From NCBI GenBank assembly GCA_016933025.1, contig JAFGBT010000023.1, positions 1 to 64,000 on the forward strand: a DNA stretch of 64,000 bases, in the 5' to 3' direction. Origin of the DNA: Spirochaetota bacterium. GTDB lineage: Bacteria > Spirochaetota > UBA4802 > UBA5550. The translations under genes were made by a program, and so were the position numbers. Positions 26,111 to 35,612 of the stretch are shown one piece after another (positions within the stretch are counted from its first letter, which is position 1; each line of letters opens with the position of its first letter). The notes under the pieces were generated by a model that did not search any database, was not told the DNA's origin, and was given only the letters and a program-made list of their open reading frames with translations.

Positions 26111-29100
26111 TTACCGAAATGGATTTACATCTTTCCCAAATGATAGAATTTCTAAAATATCAGATCTATAACCACCTAAATACAGAGCAACAAATACATC
26201 TTTTTGTTGTTCATGCTCAACTGCCTGATGCTCAAGATTATTTTCCGTGTGATAAGTATCATATAATTTTAATGCATATTTTCCACAAAGCTGTTCCTGT
26301 GCCAATTTCAATGTGCTAAATATCCCTCCAAATCTAAATTGGAAAACATGTGTCGCTTCATGTTTTAATAAACCTATTGATCCGTTATATGCCTTAAACT
26401 TACCCAATAAACCTAATCCATTACTACTTAATAGCATAATTAGCTTCTGATAATATCCCTGCATTCCTATTACATTACCTAATGTTAAACCAATTGCTGG
26501 CAGTTTTGCATTTGGTCCAACGTCAGAATAAACATACGAATGTGTCATTCGCGATAAATCTCCATCAACATGGTTTCCACACCCTTCTAAATATGCAGAA
26601 TATCCTAAACCAAGATCTGTATTGGGCAGAGATATGGTAGAATCCATAAGAAATGAAAGAAATCCCATTCTCCCATTATATATACCTAAAAAACCACCTC
26701 TGAATCCATTAATTGCACCGGTGATTCCGCCTAATAGCGACCCCAATATACCATATCCGACACCTGTCAGCACCGGTACCACTTTCCTTTCCCAATAGCT
26801 CTTGGTGTTTTGGAAATGCAAATGGTCCCGGAGTATATGATTGCCGCCATGCATGATACCATCGCCCGCGCGGGTCATCTGATGCATAAAAACCTGGAAC
26901 CAGTTCGGCATATGGCCGTCTGCGTCGCGCAATGTCATCGGATTTCCGTTCACAAACATATACCGGTTATAGCATTGGGTGTTCATCGAGTCGGGCACGA
27001 CGCTGTCGGGCGTGATGAACCTGCCGATGAACGGATCATAGAAGCGGGCCTTGAAATAGCTGAGCCCGGATTCATTGTCCTTCTCGTGCGAGTTGAACTT
27101 GTGTCTGAACACATCCGTGCCGGTCTTTTCCGCTATTTCGCCGTAGGGCCTGTAGTGTATCTGGCAGATCTTTTCGCCGCCTGCGTTCGTCACAAAGCTT
27201 ATGTTGCCGTTATAATCCGGGTGGAAGAAGATCATCCCCTCGACCGGAATGCCCTCGGTCGTGACCCCGGACGGCATGGTCGTATCCTGCCATGGGCTGG
27301 CCCCCAGCATCCAGTAGGGTATTTCGCACCCTGAGAAGCCGAAGACCGAGAAGACCGCGAATATCACGAGCGGCGCGGCAGCCCTGGCCCACGCCGGATA
27401 CAGGCGGACATCTCTATGCCTGACAGTAAACGTGTGAATAGTCTTCCCAGCCAGAAGAACGAAGAGCAGAATCAGGACCGCGTAGGCAAAATACCGAATT
27501 GTCTTCGGATTGCCGCAGAGATAATTGGCATACTGGTACCCTATCAGGAGAAGGCCAATGATGCTGTCGCCCGCGTAATACGAATTGATGACCGAGGGCG
27601 TGTGCATGGCCATGAGCGTGCTGTCAATCATGGTCATCTGCGCCACGAGCTCGTTGTTATACCCGTAGAAGTACTTGGTGTGGTGATCGTCCCTTCCGGG
27701 CATAAGGGTGAGCTCGTACAGGCCGTCGATGTTGTACACGATGGTGCCGTCGGCCAGCATCTTCTTGATCCTGTTGCCCGCCGTGTCATACGCGTAGTCG
27801 GCCTCCGGCACGGCACCGTCGGAGATTTTTAACAGCCTGTTCTCGGCATCGTAATCGAGCGTCTTCCCCCTCCTCGATACCATGTTTCCGTTGGCGTCGT
27901 ACGAATAGGCGTTGCCATCGCTGTCGCTTGAAACGGCATAGGGATGGTCCGAATTGTAATTCAGGACCAGGGACCCTTTTTTCGTCATGTTCCCATAGCT
28001 TGTATACTCGAATGTGATATGGCCGTACATCCCGTCTGCGGAGGTGATGCGGTTCAATGGATCATATGCGAACGATTGTGTCTTCGAGCTGTCGAGGTTA
28101 TCGGTCATTCCCGTCACATTGCCGAGGCTGTCGAACGCGTAATCGATATTCTCCAGAACCTCGGGAGTATCTCCCCTGCGCTGCGTCACATTATTCTGCG
28201 GCAGCATGTTCAGCGGATTATAGGCAACCGCCGTCTCAACGTTGTTGCCGGTGACGCGGTACACCTTGTCTTCAACACCAGTAACCTCGCCGTCCTCGTC
28301 AAGCTTAAACCTGCCGTATTGCACGACCGGATACCCGTCCCACTTGACTGCCTTCAGGAGCCCCAGGTCGCAGTATTCGCGCGTTATCGTCTTCCCGTCG
28401 GGATACGTGAGCTCGGTCATGCGCTTCCGATTGTCGTATTCCATATGGAAAATAAACTGCCTGCCGTCGATCGTTATCCTCTTGACTGACGGCGCCCCCT
28501 GATCGTTATACGCGAACGATGTTACACTCGTGCCGTCGCTCACCTGCGTGGCATGGCCGATTCCGTTTTCAATAGCGGGATCATCATACGTGTAGGTGAC
28601 TGTCGGAGTGCCGTCAGAATAGGTGATCGAGGTATTCCTGTTTATATCGTCATGGGTATAGTGGGCAACCTGGCCTTTCGCATCAGTCTTGTTGACAAGT
28701 CTCCCCGCGTCATCATACTCATATACGGTCGTTCCCGTGCTTGGATCATTAATAGATAGCTTCCTACCGAATGTATCGTAGGTCATCATTGTGGTGCGGC
28801 CGTCCGGCCCGGTTACCGAAGAGGGAAGCCCTGCCGGCGAATAGGCATACGATATGGCCGCGTTGCCCGGCTCTACCTTCTGAATGAGCTTGCCGCGCGA
28901 GTTGGAAATGGCTATATGCAGGTTTCCTCTCTTGTCCTTAACCGTCGTTCCCCAATTGCCGCTTCCCGACGCATAATATGTAAATTCCTCGTGCGTGCCG
29001 TCGGGATAGTCCGTGCGAACCGGGCGGTTCATGACATCATACTGGTATGTCGTGTAGACCGGGGTTTCTTCATACGATCCTGTCAGATACGGGAGCGACT

Positions 29101-32100
29101 TTCTGCTCACCCTCCCCTTCGAATCGAACTCGGTGTCGACTACCTGATCGACAAGGTACGTATCCGACTGGTAGGCCTTCTGCAGGGTCCGGTATTCTCT
29201 TCCCAGCCCGTCCATGTAAACCCGCTTGTAATGATATCCCATTGACGACGTGTCCGCTGTGCGCGTTTCCACATATTGGGTTGCAGCGTCCCCGGTATCG
29301 TTATACACAATTTCCTTGAGCCATGACCCGTCGGGCGCGATCACCTTCTTGAGCCTGCCGAAGGCGTCATACTCGTATTCCGTCGTGTTTCCATTCACGT
29401 CGGTCTCCGCCGTCTTCACGCCATATCGCGCATCATACTGGGTCGTGCCTTCATGACCCAATGGATTGGTGACGGTAACCGCAAAACTCATGTATTCGCT
29501 GTCAAATTGCGTCGCGATTGTATGACCCAGCGGATCAGTGACAGAAATTGTATTGCCGGCCGCATCATAGCCGAAATACGTGCTGATCCACCTGCCGCCC
29601 GGATTAAGATAGGCGTCCTTTGAGCCGATTACATTGCCGCTGTAATTGAACCTGTCCCATGAAATGACGGTGCCGTCTGAAGTTGTCTTGGCTTCGATAA
29701 GCCGCCCCAGTATCCAGCTCCCTTCATCATTGGAATACGTGTTTACAGTATCAATTGAACTCAATCCTGTTGATGTTTCTGTGATGGCCGTCGGATTGCC
29801 ATAATCATCAGACAACGTTGTCTTGATATTTTCAGAAACAAACGTGCCGTTCTCGAAGCTGGTTGTTTTAACCGAATCTACCCGCACCAGTTGCGTAAAC
29901 AGGCTCCCGGAGATATTGAACTTGGTATCGGTAACCGGATTATATTGATATTCAACGCGGCTCGAGATCGCGCCGTTGCCGGCCAGCGTCTCTGTCTTTA
30001 ACACAGCACCATGGAAAACAGGATTATCCTGTTTGTAATATGCAATAGACTCCTCGCCGGTCTGAAGGTTCTTTTCGGTAAATCTTTCGAACAGCAGATT
30101 TTTTCTATCCGGCTTGTGCCCATCATATTGTTTGCCTTTTTTATAATCATAACTCATGCTGTACGAAGCTCCCCGCCCATCACTATTCGCTACTTTGGCA
30201 ACGAGGTGTCGCGAAAAACGATTAGCAATAAAAGGAAATTCGGAATCCGAGCTATCAATAGCGCCGGCAACTAAAGCAGCTTGAGTATATTCCACTTGAG
30301 TCTCGCCTCCCGCTGGATTGCTAATACCCGTAATCAATCCATTCCCCTCGGCATCCGCAATTTTTACATAGGTTATCCCATGAATAGAATATATATGATC
30401 AGCCTTTCCATCTCCATTAAAATCAACCATGGCGTTCCAACCATCTAGGCCACGACCTTCTCCCCAGGCTTTAATTTCTGAAAAGCCGCTACCCGTAGAT
30501 AGCTTCGCGTAGATCATGCCATAAACCGAATACGCATGGTCCGACATCCCATCTCCATTGAGATCAGCAAACCAATTGTATGCAGGACCCGCACTGGAAT
30601 ATCCCGTACCCCACACCTCTGGCTGCAGGAAACCGCTTCCCGTGGAAAGTTTCACATATGTATTACTTGAAGATTGATACACATGGTCATTAAGCCCGTC
30701 ACCGTTGACATCGACAAACCAGTTATATCCGGAAGAACTGCGCCCCTCTCCCCATGGCAGTGGATCGGTAAAGCTATACCCTGTTGATAGTTTAACATAA
30801 ATCATCCCATAATAGGAATATGCATGGTCCGCCATCCCATCTCCATTAAGATCAACAAGCCAATTGTATCCAGGACCTGAATTGGCATATCCATCACCCC
30901 ACAACGTAGCTGGCAGGAAGCTACTTCCTGTGGAAAGTTTTACATAGGTATTGCTTGAAGATTGATATACATGGTCATTAAGCCCGTCACCATTGACATC
31001 AACAAACCAGTTATATCCGGAAGTACTGCGGCCTTCTCCCCATGGCAGTGGATCTGTAAAGCTATAACCTGTTGAAAGTTTAACATAAATCATCCCATAA
31101 TAGGAATATGCATGGTCCGCCATCCCATCTCCATTAAGATCAACCAACCAATTGCTTGAAGCACCTGAGCTGGAATATTCCGTACCCCACACCTCTTCCT
31201 GCAGGAAACCGCTTCCCGTAGAAAGCTTTACATAGGTATTGCTTGAAGATTGATACACATGGTCATTAAGCCCGTCACCGTTGACATCGACAAACCAATT
31301 CCAGGATATTTCAGCGTTTCTTCCGGCCCCCCATGGTTCATAATCATTAAATTCATCTCTATAGGACTTCCAGGTAAAATCAGTACTCTTTACAAACGAT
31401 GAGCCATCAGAGCCAATAACTTGCACCCTTATCAATTTACTGGCTTTTGTAAGATTATTTTCACTGTATTCCAGCCGATATTCACGGACCAGATCCCCGA
31501 ATAAATCAAATCCATAGAAATTAGTCACGCCGGTTTTAACTGTAATTGACGACAATCGCTGTGTTGTTTTTACATGCGTCGAGTGAGAATAACAACGAAT
31601 TACATCATTTCTATCTTCATACTCAAGTTCAACCGTCCTGAATTTCGTAATGCCATTACCTTGCGTATATACAATCTTAACCGGATAGAATTGTCCGTTA
31701 TCCTGAGAATACTCAATTGAATAATAATTTCCATGTGCATCTTCTACTTTTGTTAAAGCCCAGACACGTATCGACGGATTATGATCCTCATCCAAGGCAA
31801 CTACCTGTGAATCCTCTGATGCCCCGTAGTAACATTTTGAACCATCAGAAAGCAACTCAATCCAATATTCAGGTCCGTCACCCTGTGTTCCCATTGCTTC
31901 AAATTGTGAAAATTTCTCTTCTTTATAGTGATAGTAGTTGCCGACTTTAACAAGCTTGCCGCCGGGGCCGGCATATTTATCGTTACCGTCATAGTTTATC
32001 GCATAATCACTATCGCGCGATATATGGGAAAGTCCCGTTAAATGCCATCCGACTCCCACAATATCGTTACCGGAATCAGAATTATAAACAAGTGCAAGCG

Positions 32101-32263
32101 CGGGCTCAACACCCTTTGTCCCGGGTGGAAGATCGATCTTAACAGAATACATGAACGAACCGTCGGAATTTACATCCGCAAAAACTCGAATTGGAGTTAT
32201 TGAGGTGATTATAAAAAAGACAAAAACTGAACAAATATTGGCAAGTTGTATTAACCGTTTCAT
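26111..32263 (-). CDS. Giant SpvB/FG-GAP/RHS-repeat protein with HEXXH C-terminal tip
   Basis: The 2050-residue protein has a signal peptide (residues 1-30) and an SpvB-like N-terminal domain (about 30-300; LPPGTKGVEPALALVYNS). A block of FG-GAP/VCBS repeats (about 310-620; VDVNGDGLNDHVYQSSSN, DLNGDGMADHAYS) is followed by many YD/RHS repeats (about 880-1560; YEYDAFGRLKKV, YTYDDAGR-like). A hydrophobic region with probable membrane helices lies at about 1570-1665. The RHS core comes next (FKARFYDPFIGRFITPDS), then a variable tip of about 230 residues. The tip contains HEATH at 1968-1972 and NNLE with a possible third zinc ligand at Glu2011, consistent with a gluzincin-type metallopeptidase. 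RHS proteins typically encapsulate a toxin or effector. The tip and the N-terminal third are AT-rich, the middle is GC-rich, suggesting mosaic origin. Confidence 0.9.
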   Translation of the reverse strand: MKRLIQLANICSVFVFFIITSITPIRVFADVNSDGSFMYSVKIDLPPGTKGVEPALALVYNSDSGNDIVGVGWHLTGLSHISRDSDYAINYDGNDKYAGPGGKLVKVGNYYHYKEEKFSQFEAMGTQGDGPEYWIELLSDGSKCYYGASEDSQVVALDEDHNPSIRVWALTKVEDAHGNYYSIEYSQDNGQFYPVKIVYTQGNGITKFRTVELEYEDRNDVIRCYSHSTHVKTTQRLSSITVKTGVTNFYGFDLFGDLVREYRLEYSENNLTKASKLIRVQVIGSDGSSFVKSTDFTWKSYRDEFNDYEPWGAGRNAEISWNWFVDVNGDGLNDHVYQSSSNTYVKLSTGSGFLQEEVWGTEYSSSGASSNWLVDLNGDGMADHAYSYYGMIYVKLSTGYSFTDPLPWGEGRSTSGYNWFVDVNGDGLNDHVYQSSSNTYVKLSTGSSFLPATLWGDGYANSGPGYNWLVDLNGDGMADHAYSYYGMIYVKLSTGYSFTDPLPWGEGRSSSGYNWFVDVNGDGLNDHVYQSSSNTYVKLSTGSGFLQPEVWGTGYSSAGPAYNWFADLNGDGMSDHAYSVYGMIYAKLSTGSGFSEIKAWGEGRGLDGWNAMVDFNGDGKADHIYSIHGITYVKIADAEGNGLITGISNPAGGETQVEYTQAALVAGAIDSSDSEFPFIANRFSRHLVAKVANSDGRGASYSMSYDYKKGKQYDGHKPDRKNLLFERFTEKNLQTGEESIAYYKQDNPVFHGAVLKTETLAGNGAISSRVEYQYNPVTDTKFNISGSLFTQLVRVDSVKTTSFENGTFVSENIKTTLSDDYGNPTAITETSTGLSSIDTVNTYSNDEGSWILGRLIEAKTTSDGTVISWDRFNYSGNVIGSKDAYLNPGGRWISTYFGYDAAGNTISVTDPLGHTIATQFDSEYMSFAVTVTNPLGHEGTTQYDARYGVKTAETDVNGNTTEYEYDAFGRLKKVIAPDGSWLKEIVYNDTGDAATQYVETRTADTSSMGYHYKRVYMDGLGREYRTLQKAYQSDTYLVDQVVDTEFDSKGRVSRKSLPYLTGSYEETPVYTTYQYDVMNRPVRTDYPDGTHEEFTYYASGSGNWGTTVKDKRGNLHIAISNSRGKLIQKVEPGNAAISYAYSPAGLPSSVTGPDGRTTMMTYDTFGRKLSINDPSTGTTVYEYDDAGRLVNKTDAKGQVAHYTHDDINRNTSITYSDGTPTVTYTYDDPAIENGIGHATQVSDGTSVTSFAYNDQGAPSVKRITIDGRQFIFHMEYDNRKRMTELTYPDGKTITREYCDLGLLKAVKWDGYPVVQYGRFKLDEDGEVTGVEDKVYRVTGNNVETAVAYNPLNMLPQNNVTQRRGDTPEVLENIDYAFDSLGNVTGMTDNLDSSKTQSFAYDPLNRITSADGMYGHITFEYTSYGNMTKKGSLVLNYNSDHPYAVSSDSDGNAYSYDANGNMVSRRGKTLDYDAENRLLKISDGAVPEADYAYDTAGNRIKKMLADGTIVYNIDGLYELTLMPGRDDHHTKYFYGYNNELVAQMTMIDSTLMAMHTPSVINSYYAGDSIIGLLLIGYQYANYLCGNPKTIRYFAYAVLILLFVLLAGKTIHTFTVRHRDVRLYPAWARAAAPLVIFAVFSVFGFSGCEIPYWMLGASPWQDTTMPSGVTTEGIPVEGMIFFHPDYNGNISFVTNAGGEKICQIHYRPYGEIAEKTGTDVFRHKFNSHEKDNESGLSYFKARFYDPFIGRFITPDSVVPDSMNTQCYNRYMFVNGNPMTLRDADGHMPNWFQVFMHQMTRAGDGIMHGGNHILRDHLHFQNTKSYWERKVVPVLTGVGYGILGSLLGGITGAINGFRGGFLGIYNGRMGFLSFLMDSTISLPNTDLGLGYSAYLEGCGNHVDGDLSRMTHSYVYSDVGPNAKLPAIGLTLGNVIGMQGYYQKLIMLLSSNGLGLLGKFKAYNGSIGLLKHEATHVFQFRFGGIFSTLKLAQEQLCGKYALKLYDTYHTENNLEHQAVEHEQQKDVFVALYLGGYRSDILEILSFGKDVNPFR
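30430..31310 (-). repeat. About three 288-bp tandem repeats coding FG-GAP units
   Basis: Identical words recur at exact 288-nt steps. CTTGA of the TTGAAGATTGATA word occurs at 30666, 30954 and 31242, and GCATGGTCCG at 30534, 30822 and 31110. One unit codes 96 residues, which is two FG-GAP-like half-repeats of about 48 residues. Substitutions between copies are few, so duplication looks recent. Confidence 0.85.
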
Positions 32264-32580
32264 AAACCCTCCATAAAACAGTGATTTAATTCATAATAAG
32301 TAGCGTCGAAAATTCGAAGAAATTGTGAAAATTTTTATATTTTTTGTTAAAATCATTGTTAATCATGTAATCACGATAAGCTTTATAAGGGGTTCTCCTG
32401 CAGGTTAACATTCGACCTAACTAAACAGTTACCAGCCTTTGAGCTAAATAACCGAGCAGTCTTCGCTTAAAATACTGTTTTCAGCGTGAAGGGAGTATTT
32501 AAAAAGTTGGGATAGCTTTCGGGATTAACAATATCACGAAGGAAAGGCAATAACCGGGAAAAAGATAAGGATAGAAGTCT
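32264..32580. other. AT-rich intergenic region upstream of the RHS gene
   Basis: The 317 nt between the LamG lipoprotein stop and the RHS start hold no plausible gene and no clear terminator hairpin. The half next to the RHS start is strongly AT-rich and probably contains its promoter, but I cannot name one element with confidence. Confidence 0.5.
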
Positions 32581-34464
32581 TCACGGCAGGTAGTAGTACC
32601 CCACGCCCCCGTCAGGCCCGGTGAGCTTCGGCCGGTAGTCGTATTCAGGGTCGGCGTCGGGGCCGTAGATATCATGCAGTGCGTTTTCTCGCCCCACTCC
32701 GCCGCCCCATTCGAATCCCGGATCTTCCGCAACCACGTGGTTCCAGATCTTCAGGTTATCCAGGTAGATATCCGCCGATACAAGCGCCGTATCCCCGATA
32801 TAAAATGCAAGGTAGAGGCCCCCCTCTGCCCAGTAATCGGAGGCAAAAAGCTGATACTCCCCGCCATCAATCAAGAGTTTAAGCCGCAGGCTCCCCGCAA
32901 GACCCGCGTCCCTGTCCCACACCAGATACACATGATGCCACGAACCCGTATTAATAAGGTCGATATTACTCTCCTGTGACGGTGTCCCGTTGACGTACAG
33001 GACAATCGTGTCGTCCTGTATCAGGATATAGTTTTCCGAACCGCCGAAATGAATACGGAAGCGAAGGCTAACACTGGAAGCTTGTGTTATAAATGTCCAA
33101 AATGAAATGGTCCCGGTATTGACAACATGTCCGCTCCCAAACGGATACAGGTAGTTCGTTCCTGCAAAGCGGCTGCTCGAATGCAGCCACAGGCATTTAC
33201 CCCATTTGCCTGGATCGTAATACACGCGATAGTTCGCCTCCTGCTGAAATTCCGTCGTGCCATCCCCTATCACCGGGTTCAGGACATCAGCCTCGCTCTC
33301 CATGCGGCTCCAGTATTCAGGACGGGGAAGTATAAAGCGGCCGAACACATGATCGATATAGACTTCCATTTTACCCGGAGCCCCCGGCACAGGACCGTCA
33401 ATCATCTTCGCGAACGGAGCAAGTCCCATGTCGATTATATTGACGCCTTTATGCACGATACGGATGTACCGGCCGGCGGCGAAGGGGCCGCCGTTCGACC
33501 TGTCGAAAAAGTTGTTCATCGATTGATCGTAGTCGATGAAACCGACAAGGGGCAGAGCATCATCGGTTCTGAGCATGTATCCCTGGTCGAGCGTCTTGTC
33601 GCCGAATGTTCCAAATCCCTCATAATAATTTTGCGGTTCCTCAAGCTCAACTCTAACCGCTCCTGTCCGAAATGACGATTCGAAGACATGCATTTCATTA
33701 CCCGCAAGATCCGTAAAACCGGATATGGTAACATCATAAAGAGAATCCTTTTCGAGGTCGTTATCGGGGCGAAACTCGATCCTGCATTCGTACACCCCCA
33801 TTGGGTTCTTTTCAATTCTATATGAATAGGAGCCGGGCTCCTGAACGGCGGTCCCGTGTTTGACAACACTGAAGCGCTCCTCCCATCTCGCGGCGTCGGG
33901 AATCACATCCTCGGAAAAGCGGGCCCAGATGAGCGGTCTTTGATAATCAACACAGCTGTTTCTCGCAGGGATACAATAATCTATTATGGGGCTTTCGTCA
34001 TCGCGTTCAAGGCCTGTTAAAAAACTCCACTCGTAACCGGGCTTAATTTTTCTGTTGTACATGTCCATTATTTCATGCTGGAGGGTCACCCGGTATTCGG
34101 ATTCCGGATCGAATTCGATTTCATTGTCCAGCCCGTCAAGCAATCTGAGAAGGACCATCCGGCATGATCCGGAAGCTGTGTCTATCGCCTCAGCCCGGAC
34201 AATAACCGTGCCTCCGCCATTTGTTTTTTCTACCTGAAATGAATCATCATATATAGTGGCGGTATCCATCTCCCTGTTGAAAAAAACAAGGATCTTGCTG
34301 TCGATAAAAACGGATTCTGCGCCCTGTTGCGGAAAGGTGTATTCAATGTGCGGCAGGAGCGGCAGTGATAGGGTGATTTGCTGCTGGAGATCGTGCATGA
34401 TATTTCCACACGACACTAGTAGTACAGCCAGCAGTGATGAAATGACCAATTTGCTTTTTATCAT
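32581..34464 (-). CDS. Lipoprotein with SbsA-type Ig (Big_5) domains and a LamG-like domain
   Basis: The 627-residue protein has a lipoprotein signal (VLLVSC, Cys19). Two bacterial Ig-like segments of the SbsA/Big_5 type follow at about residues 40-150 (ILVFFNREMDTATIY, YRVTLQHEI) and 160-270 (PLIWARFSEDVIPDAARW, LYDVTISGFTDLAGNEM). After a linker, the C-terminal half (about 430-600) looks like a concanavalin/LamG sandwich (NTGTISFWTFITQA, GSWHHVYLVWD, IYLDNLKIWN). Such proteins bind glycans or act as surface adhesins; no enzyme motif is seen. It follows the CsgG-like gene by 128 nt and precedes the RHS gene. Confidence 0.8.
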   Translation of the reverse strand: MIKSKLVISSLLAVLLVSCGNIMHDLQQQITLSLPLLPHIEYTFPQQGAESVFIDSKILVFFNREMDTATIYDDSFQVEKTNGGGTVIVRAEAIDTASGSCRMVLLRLLDGLDNEIEFDPESEYRVTLQHEIMDMYNRKIKPGYEWSFLTGLERDDESPIIDYCIPARNSCVDYQRPLIWARFSEDVIPDAARWEERFSVVKHGTAVQEPGSYSYRIEKNPMGVYECRIEFRPDNDLEKDSLYDVTISGFTDLAGNEMHVFESSFRTGAVRVELEEPQNYYEGFGTFGDKTLDQGYMLRTDDALPLVGFIDYDQSMNNFFDRSNGGPFAAGRYIRIVHKGVNIIDMGLAPFAKMIDGPVPGAPGKMEVYIDHVFGRFILPRPEYWSRMESEADVLNPVIGDGTTEFQQEANYRVYYDPGKWGKCLWLHSSSRFAGTNYLYPFGSGHVVNTGTISFWTFITQASSVSLRFRIHFGGSENYILIQDDTIVLYVNGTPSQESNIDLINTGSWHHVYLVWDRDAGLAGSLRLKLLIDGGEYQLFASDYWAEGGLYLAFYIGDTALVSADIYLDNLKIWNHVVAEDPGFEWGGGVGRENALHDIYGPDADPEYDYRPKLTGPDGGVGYYYLP

Positions 34465-34592
34465 CAGCCCCCTCCCCCGGCGGAGAAGGTTTCACAGTTT
34501 TATGATTTTACTCGATATTTACAGATATTTTAAACAAATTATTTACAGATGTTAATTTTGTCAAGTTTTTTGGTAGAAAAAGAAGGGTGTCA

Positions 34593-35606
34593 TTAGAATT
34601 GAATACCAAACCCGGCCATGATTGAAAAGAAACTGAGTGTTCCCCCCTTTTCGAAAACCGCCCCATAATCAGCACCCGTGCCGAGGAGCACATTCGCGGG
34701 AAGATTGAATTCGATGGCAACCCCGCCCTCGACCATCGGCTGGAAGCCTCTTCTCACCGCCGGCCTGATTTTAAGCAGGTCAGAGTAATACGTATTCTGG
34801 ATGTAACAGGTCCCCGCCGAGATGCGCGGAACAATCGACAAATGCCAGACCGTATAGGCGTATCCGATACGCCCAAGCAGGTGAGCCATGAGAGCCCGGC
34901 GTACCATATCCCTCCCATCAAAGTGGATGAACCGGGCATTCAGGCCGAAGAGGAGACCACGGACCGGAACATCCTGAATACGAAAGCCCGCGGCGGCACC
35001 GTACCCGAATTTCGCGATTTTGGCCAGATATCCGATCGGCACCGAAAAAACGAATTCCGCGTCGATCACAATCGGAACACGTGCCCGGGTCTTTCCGCCG
35101 CCCCCCTTGATGCGGACGGCAACCATGCGGGCCACCTCGGCAGTCGCGTCCCTGAGTTCAGCCGGCTCGCGCGCGTCCCTCGACTCGGAGAAGATGATTT
35201 TACCCTCCTTGACGCTCACCACCTTAACATTGACGGTGAACCGGTCAAGCCTGTCGAGGCTCCCTATGATGACATAGTCTCCCTTGAGGAGCTCGCCGAT
35301 CTTGGTCGCGCATTGTGCGTCACGGCACCCGGCTATCTGGAGCTTCCGTTCTTTGACAAGATCATTTATGCGGCTCTGTTCCAATATATCGAAAGAACCG
35401 TCCCGGAACAGGTTCATCTCCACGGCGTTCTTGACTATCCGCGCCATCCCGGGGTCCGCGTTGTTGGCGATAAAATCAACAACAGCGATGCGGGGCCTTG
35501 GCTTGCCGCCCTCCGCTGCATATGCCATTCCGACGGGTACTATTGCGAGCAGCGCGGCAGAAAAAACCGTGCGGACGAAAATATATCTCAACTGAAGCAG
35601 TATCAT
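34593..35606 (-). CDS. Exported CsgG/LpoB-like domain protein with C-terminal barrel-like region
   Basis: The 337-residue protein has a signal peptide (cleavage near AYA, about residue 30). Residues 35-165 resemble the CsgG/LpoB-like alpha/beta fold: RIAVVDFIANNADPG, LFRDGSFDILEQSRI, GDYVIIGSLDRL and VVSVKEGKIIFSES. The last 150 residues are alternating beta strands ending in GFGIQF, typical of an outer-membrane barrel. The N-terminal domain is similar to the C-terminal half of the gene just upstream. The two genes are 6 nt apart. Function unknown; a sensor or outer-membrane assembly partner is possible. Confidence 0.75.
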   Translation of the reverse strand: MILLQLRYIFVRTVFSAALLAIVPVGMAYAAEGGKPRPRIAVVDFIANNADPGMARIVKNAVEMNLFRDGSFDILEQSRINDLVKERKLQIAGCRDAQCATKIGELLKGDYVIIGSLDRLDRFTVNVKVVSVKEGKIIFSESRDAREPAELRDATAEVARMVAVRIKGGGGKTRARVPIVIDAEFVFSVPIGYLAKIAKFGYGAAAGFRIQDVPVRGLLFGLNARFIHFDGRDMVRRALMAHLLGRIGYAYTVWHLSIVPRISAGTCYIQNTYYSDLLKIRPAVRRGFQPMVEGGVAIEFNLPANVLLGTGADYGAVFEKGGTLSFFSIMAGFGIQF

Positions 35607-35612
35607 GCCTTG

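Noticed and set aside
26119..26319. Plus-strand open frame opposite the RHS tip, as a possible antisense immunity gene
   Set aside because: It lies wholly within the coding strand of the tip, has no ribosome site, and immunity genes normally follow the RHS gene on the same strand.
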